16,436 bases of DNA from JBJKPP01 sp046706145 (GTDB lineage: Bacteria; Bacteroidota; Ignavibacteria; Ignavibacteriales; Ignavibacteriaceae). The notes beneath the pieces are model-generated. The model did not search any database, was not told where the DNA came from, and saw only the letters and a program-made list of their open reading frames with translations. Where the stretch lies: NCBI GenBank assembly GCA_046706145.1, contig JBJKPP010000276.1, positions 1-16,436 of the forward strand. The letters run 5' to 3'. Each line of letters begins with the position of its first letter. Position 1 is the first letter of the stretch. Positions 15,680 to 16,436 of this stretch are shown piece after piece. Made by a program: the position numbers and the translations under genes.

Positions 15680-16436
15680 ATGATTGGGGAAACAATACTA
15701 CACTACAAAATTCTTGAAAAACTCGGTGAAGGAGGAATGGGTGTAGTTTATCTAGCTGAAGATCTAAACCTTGAACGCAAAGTCGCAATTAAATTCCTAC
15801 CCAGACAAATTGCTGTTAACTCTGAAGAACGTGAAAGATTTAAAATAGAAGCAAAAGCCACTGCCTCCCTGAATCATCCTAATATTGCAACAATATATTC
15901 CATTGAAGAATCTGATAATGAAATGTTTATTGTAATGGAATATATAGAAGGAAAAGAATTAAAATCACTTGTAGAGATGCATGACCATGCGTCTCTACCA
16001 ATAAAAGATGTTATTAATTATGCAATCCAAATTGCCGAAGGATTGGAAGCCGCTCATAAAAAAGGAATCATTCATCGAGACATTAAGTCCTCTAATATAA
16101 TGATTACCAATGACGGTAAGGTTAAGATAATGGATTTTGGTCTGGCAAAGGTAAAGGGCGGTGCACAGCTTACGCAAATGGGCTCAACTGTTGGAACAAT
16201 TGCTTATATGTCACCTGAACAGGCTAGAGGTAAAGAAGTTGATCGTAGAACTGATATTTGGTCATTTGGTGTAGTACTATATGAAATGATCACAGGGCAA
16301 ATGCCATTCCGGGGTGATTATGATCAGGCAATAATATACTCAATAATGAACGAAGAACCGCAGCCATTAGGAGAGATAAATAAAGAGCTACAGCATATAA
16401 TAGACAAATCACTAAATAAGGAACAGAATGAGAGAT
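15680..16436 (+). CDS. Ser/Thr protein kinase, N-terminal part (3' end outside window)
   Basis: The frame opens at ATG 15680 with MIGETILHYKILEKLGEGGMG and stays open to the window end, giving 252 complete codons. Kinase motifs: LGEGGMGVVY (15-24), VAIK with Lys38, alphaC Glu57, HRD 132-134, Asn139, DFG 152-154, GTIAYMSPEQ, and the C-lobe helix up to about residue 252. It is close to the gene starting at 13384 over the whole visible length. Residues 98-106, between beta5 and alphaE, are encoded by a 28-nt inverted repeat, making this loop three residues longer than in its relative and of unrelated sequence. The catalytic motifs are intact, so the kinase is probably still active. A TolB-like and TPR C-terminus is expected by analogy but is not visible. 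Confidence 0.92.
   Translation, partial: MIGETILHYKILEKLGEGGMGVVYLAEDLNLERKVAIKFLPRQIAVNSEERERFKIEAKATASLNHPNIATIYSIEESDNEMFIVMEYIEGKELKSLVEMHDHASLPIKDVINYAIQIAEGLEAAHKKGIIHRDIKSSNIMITNDGKVKIMDFGLAKVKGGAQLTQMGSTVGTIAYMSPEQARGKEVDRRTDIWSFGVVLYEMITGQMPFRGDYDQAIIYSIMNEEPQPLGEINKELQHIIDKSLNKEQNER
15971..15998. repeat. Inverted repeat inserted in frame in a kinase gene
   Basis: Two 12-nt arms, GTAGAGATGCAT and ATGCGTCTCTAC, flank a 4-nt spacer and pair at all positions with one T-G wobble. The element starts exactly at codon 98 of the kinase gene and keeps the frame, encoding VEMHDHASL. From memory, GTAGAGACGCAT...ATGCGTCTCTAC palindromes are abundant dispersed repeats in cyanobacteria and some other bacteria. 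The related kinases show no trace of the palindrome at this position. Confidence 0.7.

Noticed and set aside
1..16436. CRISPR array or short tandem-repeat system
   Set aside because: The periodicity comes from about 2.1-kb paralogous genes. No short direct repeats with regular spacers were seen.
1..16436. Anti-phage defence island based on Ser/Thr kinases
   Set aside because: No nuclease, helicase, toxin, reverse transcriptase, integrase or other defence-associated gene is visible. Kinase presence alone does not support it.

Overview
This 16.4 kb window is a head-to-tail array of paralogous genes, all on the + strand, for large Hanks-type serine/threonine protein kinases. The usual protein has an N-terminal PknB-like kinase domain (about 265 residues), a TolB-like (CsgG/FlgO-type) alpha/beta domain, and a C-terminal block of tetratricopeptide repeats (TPRs). 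Eight kinase-family genes are visible. Six are complete, the first lacks its 5' end and the last lacks its 3' end. There is also a decayed start of a further copy and one small unrelated gene. I see no tRNA, rRNA, CRISPR array, transposase or metabolic gene.

Organism: the DNA is AT-rich. The N-terminal signature (MIGxTxxHYKILEKLGEGGMGVVYKA) and the kinase-TolB-TPR architecture are, from memory, typical of gene families expanded in the Ignavibacteria / Bacteroidetes-Chlorobi neighbourhood and in other large-genome lineages such as Acidobacteria and Calditrichaeota. I favour an Ignavibacteria-like bacterium, but this is inference and no taxonomic marker is present.

Layout: 1-1290 is the TolB-TPR part of a kinase whose N-terminus lies outside the window. 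Then come 1343-3463 (706 aa, its closest relative here), 3468-3809 (113 aa, unknown), 3882-5999 (705 aa), 6004-8136 (710 aa), 8157-10295 (712 aa), and 10300-13269 (989 aa, the only member with a transmembrane helix). A kinase-head remnant with a palindromic element follows at 13266-13376. Next are 13384-15618 (744 aa, divergent TolB-like domain) and 15680 to the end (partial kinase domain, interrupted in frame by another palindromic repeat). Gaps are 4 to 114 nt. At several junctions the ribosome-binding site lies inside the last codons of the preceding gene, which suggests one or two long, translationally coupled operons.

How the genes may work together: every visible kinase domain keeps the catalytic residues (beta3 Lys, alphaC Glu, HRD, DFG), so all look active. 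Five of the six complete proteins have no membrane segment or signal peptide and should be cytoplasmic, so the TolB-like and TPR parts would act as intracellular binding modules. The 989 aa protein should place its TolB/TPR part outside the inner membrane. The array looks like a lineage-specific expansion shaped by tandem duplication, module exchange and short palindromic repeats. Its signal and substrates cannot be read from the sequence.
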